Shown here piece after piece: positions 8,808 to 18,600 of a stretch of DNA of 64,000 nt (its first letter is position 1; each line of letters opens with the position of its first letter). This DNA comes from Pukyongia salina. GTDB lineage: Bacteria > Bacteroidota > Bacteroidia > Flavobacteriales > Flavobacteriaceae. The stretch is taken from the NCBI RefSeq assembly GCF_002966125.1, contig NZ_CP027062.1, positions 992,001 to 1,056,000 of the forward strand, written 5' to 3'. Made by a program: the position numbers and the translations under genes. The notes beneath the pieces are model-generated. The model worked only from the letters and a program-made list of their open reading frames with translations. It was not told the origin of the DNA and did no database searches.

Positions 8808-8815
8808 TATCTTTA
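8808..8815 (+). promoter_or_regulatory. -7-like element of the methyltransferase gene
   Basis: TATCTTTA lies 14 bases before the start codon. It is a one-base variant of TAnnTTTG that recurs before other genes in the window (15850-15857 minus, 34083-34090, 55685-55692). Confidence 0.35.
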
Positions 8816-8829
8816 ATTAAATTTATCAC

Positions 8830-9642
8830 ATGCCGAAAGAAACAACAGCTTATATCCTGGGTACCGATAAGCAGGAACTTATCCGTCTTGGTATACAACA
8901 CCAGGTTTGGGCGGAAGAAGCGCAACGCGGATGGGCCGTAGCAGGATTTACCGCCGGGAACACATTGCTTGATCTTGGATGCGGGCCGGGATACTGCACT
9001 CGAGAACTTGCCTTTATTGCCGGTCAATCCGGCAAGGTTATCGGCGTCGATAAATCTGAAGGGTATATCCATCACCTCAAGGAGATAAGTAGTTTACAAC
9101 ACCTCAACATAGAAGCTGAATGTGCAGATTTTAACGAAATGCATCTCCAACCCAATTCGCTGGATGGAATGTATTGCCGCTGGGCGCTGGCGTGGCTACC
9201 TAATCCCAGGGAGATCTTGGAGAAGGTATACCATGCTCTGAAACCGGGTGGTAAAATGGTGATCCACGAATATTACGATTGGACCACTCACCAAACACAA
9301 CCTGCCAAAGAGGGGCTTTCGGTCGCAATTGCAGCCGCTATGAAAAGCTTCCAGGATTCGAATGGGGAAATAAACATTGGAAAGCTGCTGCCGGGGATAC
9401 TGTCTGGTTTTGGAATGAAGATCACTGGGATCAGGCCCATGGCAAAAATTGCAACGCCTGATAATCTTAACTGGCAATGGCCGAAAACCTTTTATCATAG
9501 CTATTTTCCCAGGCTTGTTGAAGCCGGATATCTTTCCGAAGAAAATAAAGAGAAAGCATTCACAGATCTAATAGAACTTGAAAACACAACTGGTTCGAGT
9601 ATCTTTTGCCCCGTAATGACCGAGGTAATAGCCATAAAATAA
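8830..9642 (+). CDS. class I SAM-dependent methyltransferase
   Basis: This 270-residue cytosolic protein has the SAM-binding motif I LLDLGCGPG at about residues 46-54, an acidic residue after the second strand (VIGVDKSEGY), a motif around CADFNEMHL, and the post-motif stretch LKPGGKMVIHEYYDW. The pattern is that of the Methyltransf_11/25 group, often UbiE-like, that acts on small molecules. No substrate can be assigned. It stands between unrelated genes with its own -7-like element; the following gene starts 25 bases later and may be cotranscribed. Confidence 0.8.
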   Translation: MPKETTAYILGTDKQELIRLGIQHQVWAEEAQRGWAVAGFTAGNTLLDLGCGPGYCTRELAFIAGQSGKVIGVDKSEGYIHHLKEISSLQHLNIEAECADFNEMHLQPNSLDGMYCRWALAWLPNPREILEKVYHALKPGGKMVIHEYYDWTTHQTQPAKEGLSVAIAAAMKSFQDSNGEINIGKLLPGILSGFGMKITGIRPMAKIATPDNLNWQWPKTFYHSYFPRLVEAGYLSEENKEKAFTDLIELENTTGSSIFCPVMTEVIAIK

Positions 9643-9667
9643 ATTCCTTCGATTAAACAGATACACC

Positions 9668-10063
9668 ATGACCAACGAGAAACAAATAAGAATAATTGGG
9701 ATCGCTCATAACAGCGCAATTGCCATTTTACTAATAATAGGAATTCTACTTTTTATTTTTTCCTTGATCTCGGGATCTGAAACTTATGGAGGGGGCTTAA
9801 CAGGTTTAACAAAAAACAGTGCGAACAGTATCCCATGGATCATCCTTTTGGTTCTGGTCATCATTGCGAGGAAGAATTACGCCTGGGGCGGATTTCTGCT
9901 GTTGATCTTTGGGGGTATGATCACCTATTACTTCAATTTCAGAGGAGGGAACTTCTTTATCAGTACCTTTATTTTCTGTCTTACGGTGGTCTTCCTTTCT
10001 CTTGTGATCTTGTTTACAGGAGCCGCCATTTCAAAATACAACAAGGACAATGAATTGTTGTGA
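9668..10063 (+). CDS. four-helix membrane protein of unknown function
   Basis: This 131-residue protein has four hydrophobic segments (about residues 17-37, 54-66, 70-88 and 96-118), short loops and a short charged C-terminus (KYNKDNELL). I recognise no motif. It lies 25 bases after the methyltransferase and 28 bases before acs on the same strand, so the three could be cotranscribed, but nothing ties it to either function. Confidence 0.65.
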   Translation: MTNEKQIRIIGIAHNSAIAILLIIGILLFIFSLISGSETYGGGLTGLTKNSANSIPWIILLVLVIIARKNYAWGGFLLLIFGGMITYYFNFRGGNFFISTFIFCLTVVFLSLVILFTGAAISKYNKDNELL

Positions 10064-10091
10064 GTTACTTCCGTTTAAAACAATAGATTAA

Positions 10092-11999
10092 ATGAGTCAG
10101 TTTCACATTAAGAATTTAGAAGAATATTTTCAAGTTTATCGTAAATCTGTTCGCCACCCGGAGATTTTTTGGGAGGAGATCGCCGAAGAACATTTTCTCT
10201 GGAGAAAACGCTGGGATAAGGTATTAGAATGGGACTTTAACAAACCGGAGATAAAATGGTTTGAAGGAGCTCAATTAAATATCACCGAAAATTGTATCGA
10301 CAGGCATCTGGCTGCTAAAGGTGATAAAACTGCTATTGTTTTCGAGCCTAATAACCCTGAAGAAAGCGCACAACATATTAGCTATACTGAGCTTTATCAG
10401 CGGGTAAACCGTATGGCAAACGTATTAAAGGCCAAGGGAATTGGCAAAGGTGACAGGGTGTGTATTTATTTACCTATGATCCCCGAGCTGGCCATTTCTG
10501 TGCTTGCCTGTGCTCGTATTGGTGCTATTCATTCGGTGGTGTTCGCCGGATTTTCAGCCACCGCACTCGCTACGCGAATAAACGACAGTGATTGTAAATT
10601 GGTCATCACCAGCGACGGATCCTTCAGAGGTGCTAAGACCATCGATCTTAAAAGTATCGTAGACGAGGCCCTAACCTCCTGCGACTGTGTAAAAACTGTT
10701 CTGGTGGTGAAAAGAATTCATTCCGAAATTGATATGCGTGAAGGGCGTGATCTGTGGCTGCAGCCACTTTTGGACACTGCAGATTCCAATTGTCCTCCGG
10801 AAATAATGAATTCCGAAGACCCACTTTTCATCCTTTACACATCCGGATCGACCGGGAAACCGAAAGGGATGGTTCATACCATAGCAGGATACATGGTCTA
10901 CACCGCCTATACCTTTAAAAATATATTCCAGTACAACGATGACGATATCTATTGGTGTACGGCAGATATTGGGTGGATCACAGGACATAGTTATATCGTT
11001 TACGGCCCCCTGGCCAATGGTGCTACCACGGTGATGTTCGAAGGCGTCCCATCATACCCGGACATTGGCCGTTTTTGGCAAGTAGTGGAAAAACATCGTA
11101 TTACCCAATTTTATACGGCCCCTACTGCTATTAGAGCTCTCGCGAAAGAACCATTGTCCTTTGTTGAGAATTACGACCTTTCTTCTCTAAAAGTACTCGG
11201 CACTGTTGGTGAACCAATCAATGAAGAAGCCTGGCATTGGTATAACGAAAATATTGGCAAAACCAGGAGTCCGATCGTGGATACATGGTGGCAAACAGAG
11301 ACCGGCGGAATCATGATCTCCCCTATTCCATTTGCAACTCCTACCATCCCAACTTTTGCCACCTTACCCTTTCCGGGAATTCAACCCTGCCTGATGAATG
11401 AAGCATCGGAGGAAATAACCGGAAACCCTGCCGAGGGACGATTGTGTATAAAGTTTCCCTGGCCGGCGATTGCCAGGACCATCTGGGGTGATCACCAGCG
11501 GTATAAGGACACCTACTTCTCTGCTTTTCAGAATAAATATTTCACGGGAGATGGCGCCTTGCGTAACCATACCGGTTATTACAGGATTACGGGCAGAGTG
11601 GATGATGTGATCATTGTATCGGGTCATAATCTTGGTACTGCTCCAATAGAGGATGCTGTGAACGAACATCCGGCCGTCTCTGAAAGTGCCATCGTAGGTT
11701 TCCCACACGATGTAAAAGGAAACGCCTTGTATGGGTATGTTATATTAAAAGAGACAGGAGAAGAAAGAAACCAGGATAATTTAAGAAAAGAGATCAATCA
11801 ATTGATCACCGAACGTATTGGTCCTATCGCTAAACTGGAAAAGATACAGTTCACACCGGGCTTACCCAAAACAAGGTCTGGCAAGATCATGCGAAGGATA
11901 CTTCGGAAGATCGCTTCAGGAGATACCTCCAACCTTGGTGATACCAGCACGCTACTAAATCCGGAAGTGGTGCAGGATATCATGGATAACGTACTTTAA
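10092..11999 (+). CDS. acs: acetyl-CoA synthetase (AMP-forming)
   Basis: This 635-residue enzyme activates acetate to acetyl-CoA through acetyl-AMP. It has the adenylate-forming motif YTSGSTGKPKG at residues 249-259, the TWWQTETGG substrate/adenylate motif, GRVDDVIIVSGHNLGT before the C-terminal subdomain, and the C-terminal TRSGKIMRR whose lysine is the residue controlled by acetylation in well-studied homologues. The length is normal for Acs. The neighbouring propionyl/acyl-CoA carboxylase and PEP carboxylase genes suggest a chromosomal zone for short-chain acyl-CoA use and replenishing oxaloacetate, although they are transcribed separately. Confidence 0.95.
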   Translation: MSQFHIKNLEEYFQVYRKSVRHPEIFWEEIAEEHFLWRKRWDKVLEWDFNKPEIKWFEGAQLNITENCIDRHLAAKGDKTAIVFEPNNPEESAQHISYTELYQRVNRMANVLKAKGIGKGDRVCIYLPMIPELAISVLACARIGAIHSVVFAGFSATALATRINDSDCKLVITSDGSFRGAKTIDLKSIVDEALTSCDCVKTVLVVKRIHSEIDMREGRDLWLQPLLDTADSNCPPEIMNSEDPLFILYTSGSTGKPKGMVHTIAGYMVYTAYTFKNIFQYNDDDIYWCTADIGWITGHSYIVYGPLANGATTVMFEGVPSYPDIGRFWQVVEKHRITQFYTAPTAIRALAKEPLSFVENYDLSSLKVLGTVGEPINEEAWHWYNENIGKTRSPIVDTWWQTETGGIMISPIPFATPTIPTFATLPFPGIQPCLMNEASEEITGNPAEGRLCIKFPWPAIARTIWGDHQRYKDTYFSAFQNKYFTGDGALRNHTGYYRITGRVDDVIIVSGHNLGTAPIEDAVNEHPAVSESAIVGFPHDVKGNALYGYVILKETGEERNQDNLRKEINQLITERIGPIAKLEKIQFTPGLPKTRSGKIMRRILRKIASGDTSNLGDTSTLLNPEVVQDIMDNVL

Positions 12000-12003
12000 A
12001 GAA

Positions 12004-12025
12004 CCGTCCCGCAAAAGCGGGACGG
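12004..12025 (+). terminator. strong hairpin after acs
   Basis: CCGTCCCGC and GCGGGACGG form a perfect 9-bp GC-rich stem around an AAAA loop, starting 4 bases after the acs stop codon. There is no T run after it on the plus strand, so it may stabilise the acs transcript end or need Rho rather than act as a classical intrinsic terminator. Confidence 0.55.
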
Positions 12026-12337
12026 CAACTGGTTTCTGGCCAATACGTAAATTGGGGAATTATTCTTAGATTATATTCTAATACTATGTTTACTTTTTCT
12101 ATTATTTAATCAGGACTTAGGTAGATCTTTATAATAGTCCGAACAATTCAATAGAAACATAATGCAGTAAGTAAAAAACGGGGACTTGTTACATTAATTA
12201 AACACAAATATAGGACTCTGATTATTTCCCAAACTAAGTGAAAACACTTAATTTTCAGCCAGATAGGTTAATGCCATAGAATTACCTACATACTTAATTG
12301 CGTAAATAGTAAAGACATTGTAGAGGATACTTATTTA
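12026..12337. other. 312-base AT-rich gap between two convergent genes
   Basis: No open frame, tRNA or strong promoter is visible. Near its right end TAGTAAA (around 12306) can pair with TTTACTA (around 12334), a weak stem with a long loop that could mark the end of the carboxylase operon. The gap is longer than a convergent junction needs, so a small RNA cannot be excluded. Confidence 0.4.
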
Positions 12338-13879
12338 CTATAACGGAATATTTCCGTGTTTTTTCTTCGGAATTTTAGCCTTCTTACCTTCCAGCATAGA
12401 GAAAGCCTTCATGAGTTTTCTACGCGTGTTTTCCGGAAGGATCACCTCATCGATAAACCCGCGTTCCGCAGCTCGATATGGGTTTGCGAATTTCTCGGCA
12501 TATTCCTTCTCTTTCTCGGCTAGTTTCTTCTCGGGATCTGCGGCTTCCTTTATCTCTTTTCTGAAAATAATTTCACTAGCGCCTTTCGCTCCCATTACCG
12601 CGATCTCTGCAGTTGGCCAGGCGAAATTCATATCGGCTCCAATATGCTTCGAATTCATTACATCGTAGGCGCCTCCATACGCTTTGCGGGTAATCACAGT
12701 TACCCTGGGCACAGTAGCCTCGCTAAGTGCATACAATAATTTGGCCCCATGCATGATAATGCCATTCCATTCCTGATCTGTTCCCGGAAGGAATCCGGGC
12801 ACATCCACCAGGACCAGCAAGGGAATATTGAAACAATCACAGAAACGAGTAAAACGCGCTGCTTTTTTAGAACTATCCACATCCAGAACTCCTGCAAGAA
12901 ACATTGGGTTATTTGCAACGATCCCTATACTCTTACCACCTAACCTTGCAAATCCCACAACAATATTCTCTGCGTAATCCTTATGTATCTCAAAGAACGA
13001 ATCTTCGTCTATTATTCCTTTGATTACGTTGTGCATACTGTAAGGAGTGGTGGTACTATCGGGAATGATATTTGCAAGCTGCATCCGGATCTCATCTCCT
13101 GTTTCATAAGGAATGGCCACAGGTTTTTCTTTGTTATTCTGCGGAAGGTAACTAAGCAACCTCTTTAAATCTGCCAGACATTGCACATCATTGGCTGAGG
13201 TAACATGAGCAACTCCCGATTTCTGCGAATGTGTACTTGCTCCACCCAATTCTTCGGAAGTTACTTCTTCATTCGTAACAGTCTTTACCACATTAGGACC
13301 GGTAACGAACATATAACTGGTACCTTCAACCATCATGGTAAAATCTGTCATAGCTGGCGAATAAACTGCTCCTCCGGCACAAGGGCCCATGATAGCAGAA
13401 AGTTGTGGAATCACTCCCGAAGCCATTACATTGCGATAAAAAATATCTGCATATCCACCCAGGGATCTCACCCCTTCCTGGATTCGTGCACCGCCCGAAT
13501 CGTTCAATCCGATCACAGGCGCCCCTACCTTCATCGCCAGGTCCATCACCTTACAGATCTTCTCGGCATGAGTTTCAGAAAGAGCCCCTCCAAACACAGT
13601 AAAATCCTGTGCATAGACATAGACCAGCCTGCCGTCTATGGTGCCATAACCGGTTACAACTCCATCTCCGTAATACTTCTCCTTATCCATCCCAAAATCG
13701 GTGGTTCGATGAGTTACCAGGATTCCGGTTTCTTCGAATGAATTATCATCCAATAAATAATGAATTCGCTCCCTGGCAGTGAGTTTGTTCTTTTTGTGCT
13801 GTTTATCGATCCTGGCCTGTCCTCCTCCTAAGTAGGCCTTCGCTAAACGTTCGTTAAGTTCTTCTATTTTCGAATTCAT
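12338..13879 (-). CDS. acyl-CoA carboxylase carboxyltransferase subunit (propionyl-CoA carboxylase beta type)
   Basis: This 513-residue carboxyltransferase transfers CO2 from carboxybiotin to an acyl-CoA. Typical signs are the N-terminal [15 protein letters not shown], the oxyanion and acyl-CoA loops [15 protein letters not shown] and [12 protein letters not shown], and the C-terminal [13 protein letters not shown] and [10 protein letters not shown] motifs. It is the last gene of a three-gene operon, 3 bases after the biotin carboxylase. The length fits PccB/MmdA-like proteins and rules out the split AccA/AccD form. Propionyl-CoA is the most likely substrate, giving methylmalonyl-CoA, but acetyl-CoA or longer acyl-CoAs cannot be excluded. 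Confidence 0.9.
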   Translation of the reverse strand: MNSKIEELNERLAKAYLGGGQARIDKQHKKNKLTARERIHYLLDDNSFEETGILVTHRTTDFGMDKEKYYGDGVVTGYGTIDGRLVYVYAQDFTVFGGALSETHAEKICKVMDLAMKVGAPVIGLNDSGGARIQEGVRSLGGYADIFYRNVMASGVIPQLSAIMGPCAGGAVYSPAMTDFTMMVEGTSYMFVTGPNVVKTVTNEEVTSEELGGASTHSQKSGVAHVTSANDVQCLADLKRLLSYLPQNNKEKPVAIPYETGDEIRMQLANIIPDSTTTPYSMHNVIKGIIDEDSFFEIHKDYAENIVVGFARLGGKSIGIVANNPMFLAGVLDVDSSKKAARFTRFCDCFNIPLLVLVDVPGFLPGTDQEWNGIIMHGAKLLYALSEATVPRVTVITRKAYGGAYDVMNSKHIGADMNFAWPTAEIAVMGAKGASEIIFRKEIKEAADPEKKLAEKEKEYAEKFANPYRAAERGFIDEVILPENTRRKLMKAFSMLEGKKAKIPKKKHGNIPL

Positions 13880-13882
13880 ATG

Positions 13883-15325
13883 TTACGAATTTGGTAATCT
13901 AAGTTTACTTTTATCTTTCAGGTAATGTTTTAATGCAATAAGAGCAGCGAGCTTCTCCTCTTCCTTCGTGCCTTTTTTTAGGGCATCTCCGCTGAAATAA
14001 TTCTTCACAAAATGAGTGTCGAAATCACCCGACCGAAAGGCTGGATGTTCACACACGAATTTCCCAAAAGCTAAGGTTGTTTCAACACCTTCCACCTTGT
14101 AGTTTTCGATCGCCTGGATCATCTTATCGATCGCCAGTTCACGGTTTCTTCCGAAGGTAATAAGTTTAGAGAGCATAGGATCGTAATAAATGGGTATCTC
14201 CATCCCTTCTTCAAAACCATTGTCTACTCTTATTCCATCACCCTCCGGCAAACGATATGTTTCTAAAGTTCCCACACTTGGCAGAAAATCGTTTGTAGGA
14301 TCTTCTGCATAAACTCTAAGCTCCAGAGCGTGGCCTTCTATTTTCAAATCGGATTGCTTAAGTTTTAACTTTTCACCTCTCGCAACTTCTATTTGTAATC
14401 GAACAAGGTCTACGCCTGTAATTAATTCTGTGACCGGATGTTCTACCTGTAACCGGGTATTCATTTCCAGGAAATAGAAATTATGATCAGCATCCAGGAG
14501 AAATTCTACGGTTCCGGCTCCCACATAATCACAGGCCCTCGCTACGTTTACCGCGGCTTCTCCCATGGCGTTGCGCATTTCCGGTGTTAACACAGAAGAG
14601 GGAGCTTCTTCTACAACCTTCTGATGCCTTCTCTGAACACTGCACTCTCGTTCGAAGAAATGAAGAATAGTTCCGTGCTTATCGGCCAAAATCTGAATCT
14701 CAATATGTCTTGGGGAAGTGACATATTTCTCAATGAATACAGATCCATCTCCAAAGGCTGCTGTCGCTTCCCCAATGGCCATTTTCATCTGTGATTCCAG
14801 GTCTTTTTCTCGCTCAACGATGCGCATACCTTTACCTCCTCCTCCGGCCGATGCCTTTATTAGTATGGGGAATCCTATAGAAGCTGCAATTATCTTTGCC
14901 TGTTCGATATCGGTTATTGCCTTATCGATCCCAGGTACCATGGGGATATCGTATTTTTTCACTGCTTCCTTGGCCGCCAGTTTAGAACCCATGATCCTGA
15001 TCGCCTTAGAACCCGGCCCGATAAAAGTTATGTTGTTATTCTCTACTTCTTCGGCAAATTCGGCATTTTCACTTAAAAAACCGTACCCGGGATGAATTCC
15101 ATCTACTCCCAGTTTTTTTGCTTCGGAAATTATCTTAGATCCCAGCAAATAAGACTCGGCCGAAGGTGGCGGACCCACACATACCGCCTCATCTGCATAG
15201 CGCACATGGGGTGCATTTCTATCTGCTTCCGAAAAAATAGCAACGGTTTTAATGCCCATCTTCTTTGCCGTTCGCATTACACGAATGGCGATCTCTCCTC
15301 GATTTGCTACAAGTATTTTTTTCAT
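13883..15325 (-). CDS. biotin carboxylase subunit of acyl-CoA carboxylase
   Basis: This 480-residue ATP-grasp enzyme carboxylates biotin using ATP and bicarbonate. It has KKILVANRGEIAIRV at the start, the glycine-rich ATP loop SAGGGGKGMR, the ERECSVQRRHQKVVEEAP block, and FLEMNTRLQVEHPVTE in the active site. It carries no biotinyl domain itself, since that is encoded by the gene 11 bases upstream, so this is a three-part enzyme. The length exceeds a minimal AccC (about 450) by a C-terminal tail rich in lysine and leucine. Confidence 0.92.
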   Translation of the reverse strand: MKKILVANRGEIAIRVMRTAKKMGIKTVAIFSEADRNAPHVRYADEAVCVGPPPSAESYLLGSKIISEAKKLGVDGIHPGYGFLSENAEFAEEVENNNITFIGPGSKAIRIMGSKLAAKEAVKKYDIPMVPGIDKAITDIEQAKIIAASIGFPILIKASAGGGGKGMRIVEREKDLESQMKMAIGEATAAFGDGSVFIEKYVTSPRHIEIQILADKHGTILHFFERECSVQRRHQKVVEEAPSSVLTPEMRNAMGEAAVNVARACDYVGAGTVEFLLDADHNFYFLEMNTRLQVEHPVTELITGVDLVRLQIEVARGEKLKLKQSDLKIEGHALELRVYAEDPTNDFLPSVGTLETYRLPEGDGIRVDNGFEEGMEIPIYYDPMLSKLITFGRNRELAIDKMIQAIENYKVEGVETTLAFGKFVCEHPAFRSGDFDTHFVKNYFSGDALKKGTKEEEKLAALIALKHYLKDKSKLRLPNS

Positions 15326-15336
15326 CTGGTCACTAT

Positions 15337-15825
15337 TTAGGCTTCGAACTCGATTAATAACTGCCCCTTGTCGATCGCATCATTTTTAGCTACATGCACT
15401 GTTCGTATCACCCCATCCCTGGGTGATAGAATACTATTCTCCATTTTCATCGCACTTAGAATGAGCAGCGTGTCTCCTTCTTTTACTGCTTCTCCGGCAC
15501 CAACTTGTACGTCCAAAATTAATCCCGGCATAGGAGCTTCCAGGGAGTTGACAAGTTTAGACTGCCCTATGGAGAATCCCATTTTCCTGATCAATTGATC
15601 CACCTCATCCAGTAGTACTACTCGGTAGGAATTATTTCCTACTCTTATGTTGTATATCTTATGGGTGAGATCGGCAGATGTTATGGTTACCGTGGTTGAT
15701 CTCTTATCCTGAATTACGTGATAAGTATCTTCATTCACCGAGATCACATCTAATTGAGATATGGCTTTTGGGCTAACCTCATATTCGGAAGAATCGTTTA
15801 CCGAAGCTACGTACGAGTTGCTCAT
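15337..15825 (-). CDS. biotin carboxyl carrier subunit of acyl-CoA carboxylase
   Basis: This 162-residue protein ends in a biotinyl/lipoyl domain with the invariant AMKM motif; the biotinylated lysine is K127. The 90 residues before it hold an N-terminal beta-rich part and a proline-poor linker as in the carrier subunits of propionyl-CoA carboxylase-type complexes. It is the first gene of the carboxylase operon, divergent from ppc; a TATCTTTA -7-like element lies 24 bases before its start at 15850-15857 on the minus strand. Confidence 0.9.
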   Translation of the reverse strand: MSNSYVASVNDSSEYEVSPKAISQLDVISVNEDTYHVIQDKRSTTVTITSADLTHKIYNIRVGNNSYRVVLLDEVDQLIRKMGFSIGQSKLVNSLEAPMPGLILDVQVGAGEAVKEGDTLLILSAMKMENSILSPRDGVIRTVHVAKNDAIDKGQLLIEFEA

Positions 15826-15977
15826 AATATGATATTGTTTTTGGAAACGTAAAGATACATATTGCTACTTTGCTATTTGTGATGAAAGTCATTGTAAGCT
15901 GTTTGACAATATTAGAATCCTGTTGGTTGGCATTACTCGTTATAATGTATTAAATTTAATTTTCGTATAAAATTGCT

Positions 15978-18545
15978 ATGAAACATACTAAAGAAGAACG
16001 TTTTAATAAACATGTCCTCTCCCGATATCAGATATACAACAGTATATTCATGACCTTGCCGTTCGATGCTATCACCAGAACAGGAGTAATGTTACCCCTG
16101 TTCCAGGAGGTTTGTAAAAATGGATTTAAAGAAAATAAGAACCCTACCGAGATCGTAGCATCCTTCTTTTCAAAATATACAGATAATCCCACCCCTGAGG
16201 AACGCATAAATCTACTTTTCAGATTTATACAATACATAGAAAGACAAGTGGTACTGTTCGACGCCATTGAAGATGCAGCGTTTACAACTATCAATAATAT
16301 GGACGGAAGGGGAACGCTAAGGAATAGCAAAGAAGAAGCCGAAGACAAGAATAAGAAAGAGGAACTAAAAGCGTACCTGCATCGTTTTAAGATACGGCCT
16401 GTGCTTACGGCTCACCCTACCCAGTTTTATCCCGGGGCAGTTCTGGGCATCATAACAGATCTGGCTAAGGCTATTGAGGCCACCGACCTCGAACTTATCA
16501 AGAAATTACTGGCACAGTTAGGAAAAACGCCTTTCTTTAAGAAACAGAAACCTACGCCTTATGACGAAGCAGTTAGGCTTATCTGGTATCTTGAAAACGT
16601 CTTCTATCATTCGGTAAGCGATATCTACGCCTATATTCGGAATAATATTTTTGAAGGCGAATTACCGGGCAACGAAGTGATCCAGCTGGGATTCTGGCCG
16701 GGAGGTGACAGAGACGGGAATCCGTTTGTAACCACCGAAACAACCCTGCAAGTTGCCTATCGTTTACGCTCAACTTTACTGAAAAGTTACTATCGCGACT
16801 TGCGCTCGCTGCGGCGCCGGGTTACTTTCGAGGGGGTAGATGTCCTGGTGGAACGGCTGGAGACCGAGGTATATGCTAACATTTCTCTTCAACATGGTAA
16901 AATAACGCTCAATGCCGAAACTATCCTTGAACAACTTAGTGCGATAAAAGATATTCTCGTTCGAGACCACCAGTCGCTATTCGTTGATATGGTAGATGAT
17001 ATGATCAATAAGGTGAATCTCTTCGGAATGCATTTTGCCGTGCTCGATATCAGGCAGGATTCGAGAATACATACCCAGGTGATGATGGCCATTGCAAAGG
17101 CCAAACCTGAATTATTTCCGAAGGAATACATGGAAATGTCGACAGCCGAAAGAATCGATTTTCTTGTTCGGCTGAAAGGTGATATAGATCCTCGCTCTGT
17201 AGGTGACGAACTAGCAGAAAAAACCCTTGGCTCAATCAGGGCTATGCAGATCATCCAGGAAAATAATGGAGAAACCGGGTGCAATCGATATATTATCAGT
17301 AATAATCAAACGGCCGAAAATGTATTAGAGGTCTTTGCTATGCTCAGGCTATCTGGATGGAACGAACCTACTGTGGACGTAGTTCCATTATTCGAAACTG
17401 TGGACGATCTTCGGGCGGCAAGTGATGTCATGGAAGTTTTATATTCCAACCCCGAATACGCTGCTCACCTAAAACGTAGAGGTAAAAACCAGTCTGTTAT
17501 GCTTGGTTTCAGCGATGGAACAAAAGATGGAGGCTACCTGATGGCAAACTGGAGCATATTTACAGCTAAGGAGCGTCTTACAGAGGTGTCGAGAAAATAT
17601 GGCATTAGTGTGATCTTTTTCGATGGGCGTGGAGGTCCTCCGGCAAGAGGTGGAGGAAAAACCCATCAATTCTACGCATCTCTGGGCCCTACAATTGAAA
17701 AAGAAGAAGTACAGCTTACCATACAAGGGCAAACAATAAGTTCTAATTTCGGAACTCGGGAATCTTGTCAATACAATCTCGAACAATTATTAAGTTCGGG
17801 AATTTCAAATGCAGTATTCACAGACGATAGTGCCAGCCTGAATGGGGAGCAACGGGAAACCATGACAAGACTGGCCAATTTAAGTTATGAGGCCTATTCA
17901 GATTTCAAACAACACCCCAAATTCTTGGCATATCTAGAGCAGATGAGCACCTTAAAATATTACGCTATGACGAATATTGGGAGTCGGCCTTCAAAGAGAG
18001 GAAAGAGTAGTGAATTAGTTTTCAGCGACCTTAGGGCGATTCCCTTTGTAGGTAGCTGGAGTCAGCTAAAACAAAATGTCCCCGGATTTTATGGCGTAGG
18101 TTATGCTTTGCAAAAATATAAAGAGGAAGGAGCCTTTGATAAGGTGCGCGCATTATATTCGCATTCCATGTTCTTCAGAACCTTATTAGAAAATAGTATG
18201 ATGAGCCTTACCAAGTCTTTCTTCCCTCTAACCGCCTATATGAAGGATGATCCCGAATTTGGAGAATTCTGGACCCTTGTTCATGAGGAGTACCTTCGGT
18301 CTAAAGAACTATTACTAGAGCTAAGTGGCCAATCGCAGTTAATGGAAGAAAGTAAGGCAATGAGAGCATCCATCGCGGTAAGGGAGGAAATTGTTTTACC
18401 TCTGCTTACCATACAACAATACGCGCTGCGGGAGATTCAGAAATTAAAAAAAGAAAACGCCCCGGAAGCAGAGCTGGCCGTATGGGAAAAGATGGTTACG
18501 CGAAGTTTATTTGGTAATATTAACGCCAGCCGCAATAGTGCGTAA
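15978..18545 (+). CDS. ppc: phosphoenolpyruvate carboxylase, divergent type
   Basis: This 855-residue protein converts PEP and bicarbonate to oxaloacetate, feeding the TCA cycle. The catalytic His is present in VLTAHPTQ (H146), GGDRDGNPFVT binds PEP/Mg, and the GRGG loop is present at about residues 550-553. Three signature positions differ from the well-studied E. coli/plant enzymes: HPTE is HPTQ, the FHGRGG histidine is Asp (D549), and the C-terminal RNTG is RNSA. These differences may be normal for the Bacteroidota branch. It is monocistronic with a hairpin terminator, and divergent from the acyl-CoA carboxylase operon with a 152-base gap. Confidence 0.92.
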   Translation: MKHTKEERFNKHVLSRYQIYNSIFMTLPFDAITRTGVMLPLFQEVCKNGFKENKNPTEIVASFFSKYTDNPTPEERINLLFRFIQYIERQVVLFDAIEDAAFTTINNMDGRGTLRNSKEEAEDKNKKEELKAYLHRFKIRPVLTAHPTQFYPGAVLGIITDLAKAIEATDLELIKKLLAQLGKTPFFKKQKPTPYDEAVRLIWYLENVFYHSVSDIYAYIRNNIFEGELPGNEVIQLGFWPGGDRDGNPFVTTETTLQVAYRLRSTLLKSYYRDLRSLRRRVTFEGVDVLVERLETEVYANISLQHGKITLNAETILEQLSAIKDILVRDHQSLFVDMVDDMINKVNLFGMHFAVLDIRQDSRIHTQVMMAIAKAKPELFPKEYMEMSTAERIDFLVRLKGDIDPRSVGDELAEKTLGSIRAMQIIQENNGETGCNRYIISNNQTAENVLEVFAMLRLSGWNEPTVDVVPLFETVDDLRAASDVMEVLYSNPEYAAHLKRRGKNQSVMLGFSDGTKDGGYLMANWSIFTAKERLTEVSRKYGISVIFFDGRGGPPARGGGKTHQFYASLGPTIEKEEVQLTIQGQTISSNFGTRESCQYNLEQLLSSGISNAVFTDDSASLNGEQRETMTRLANLSYEAYSDFKQHPKFLAYLEQMSTLKYYAMTNIGSRPSKRGKSSELVFSDLRAIPFVGSWSQLKQNVPGFYGVGYALQKYKEEGAFDKVRALYSHSMFFRTLLENSMMSLTKSFFPLTAYMKDDPEFGEFWTLVHEEYLRSKELLLELSGQSQLMEESKAMRASIAVREEIVLPLLTIQQYALREIQKLKKENAPEAELAVWEKMVTRSLFGNINASRNSA

Positions 18546-18553
18546 AAACATCA

Positions 18554-18580
18554 AACCCACAGAATCTATCTCTGTGGGTT
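18554..18580. terminator. hairpin between convergent ppc and a lipoprotein gene
   Basis: AACCCACAGA (18554-18563) pairs perfectly with TCTGTGGGTT (18571-18580) around a 7-base loop. It probably ends both genes, although the T run after it is poor. Confidence 0.65.
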
Positions 18581-18600
18581 ACTTGTACTTCAGAATATAT

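Noticed and set aside
12026-12337. tRNA or small protein in the only gap over 300 bases
   Set aside because: No cloverleaf arms or acceptor CCA pattern and no open frame of useful length were seen; the region is simply AT-rich.
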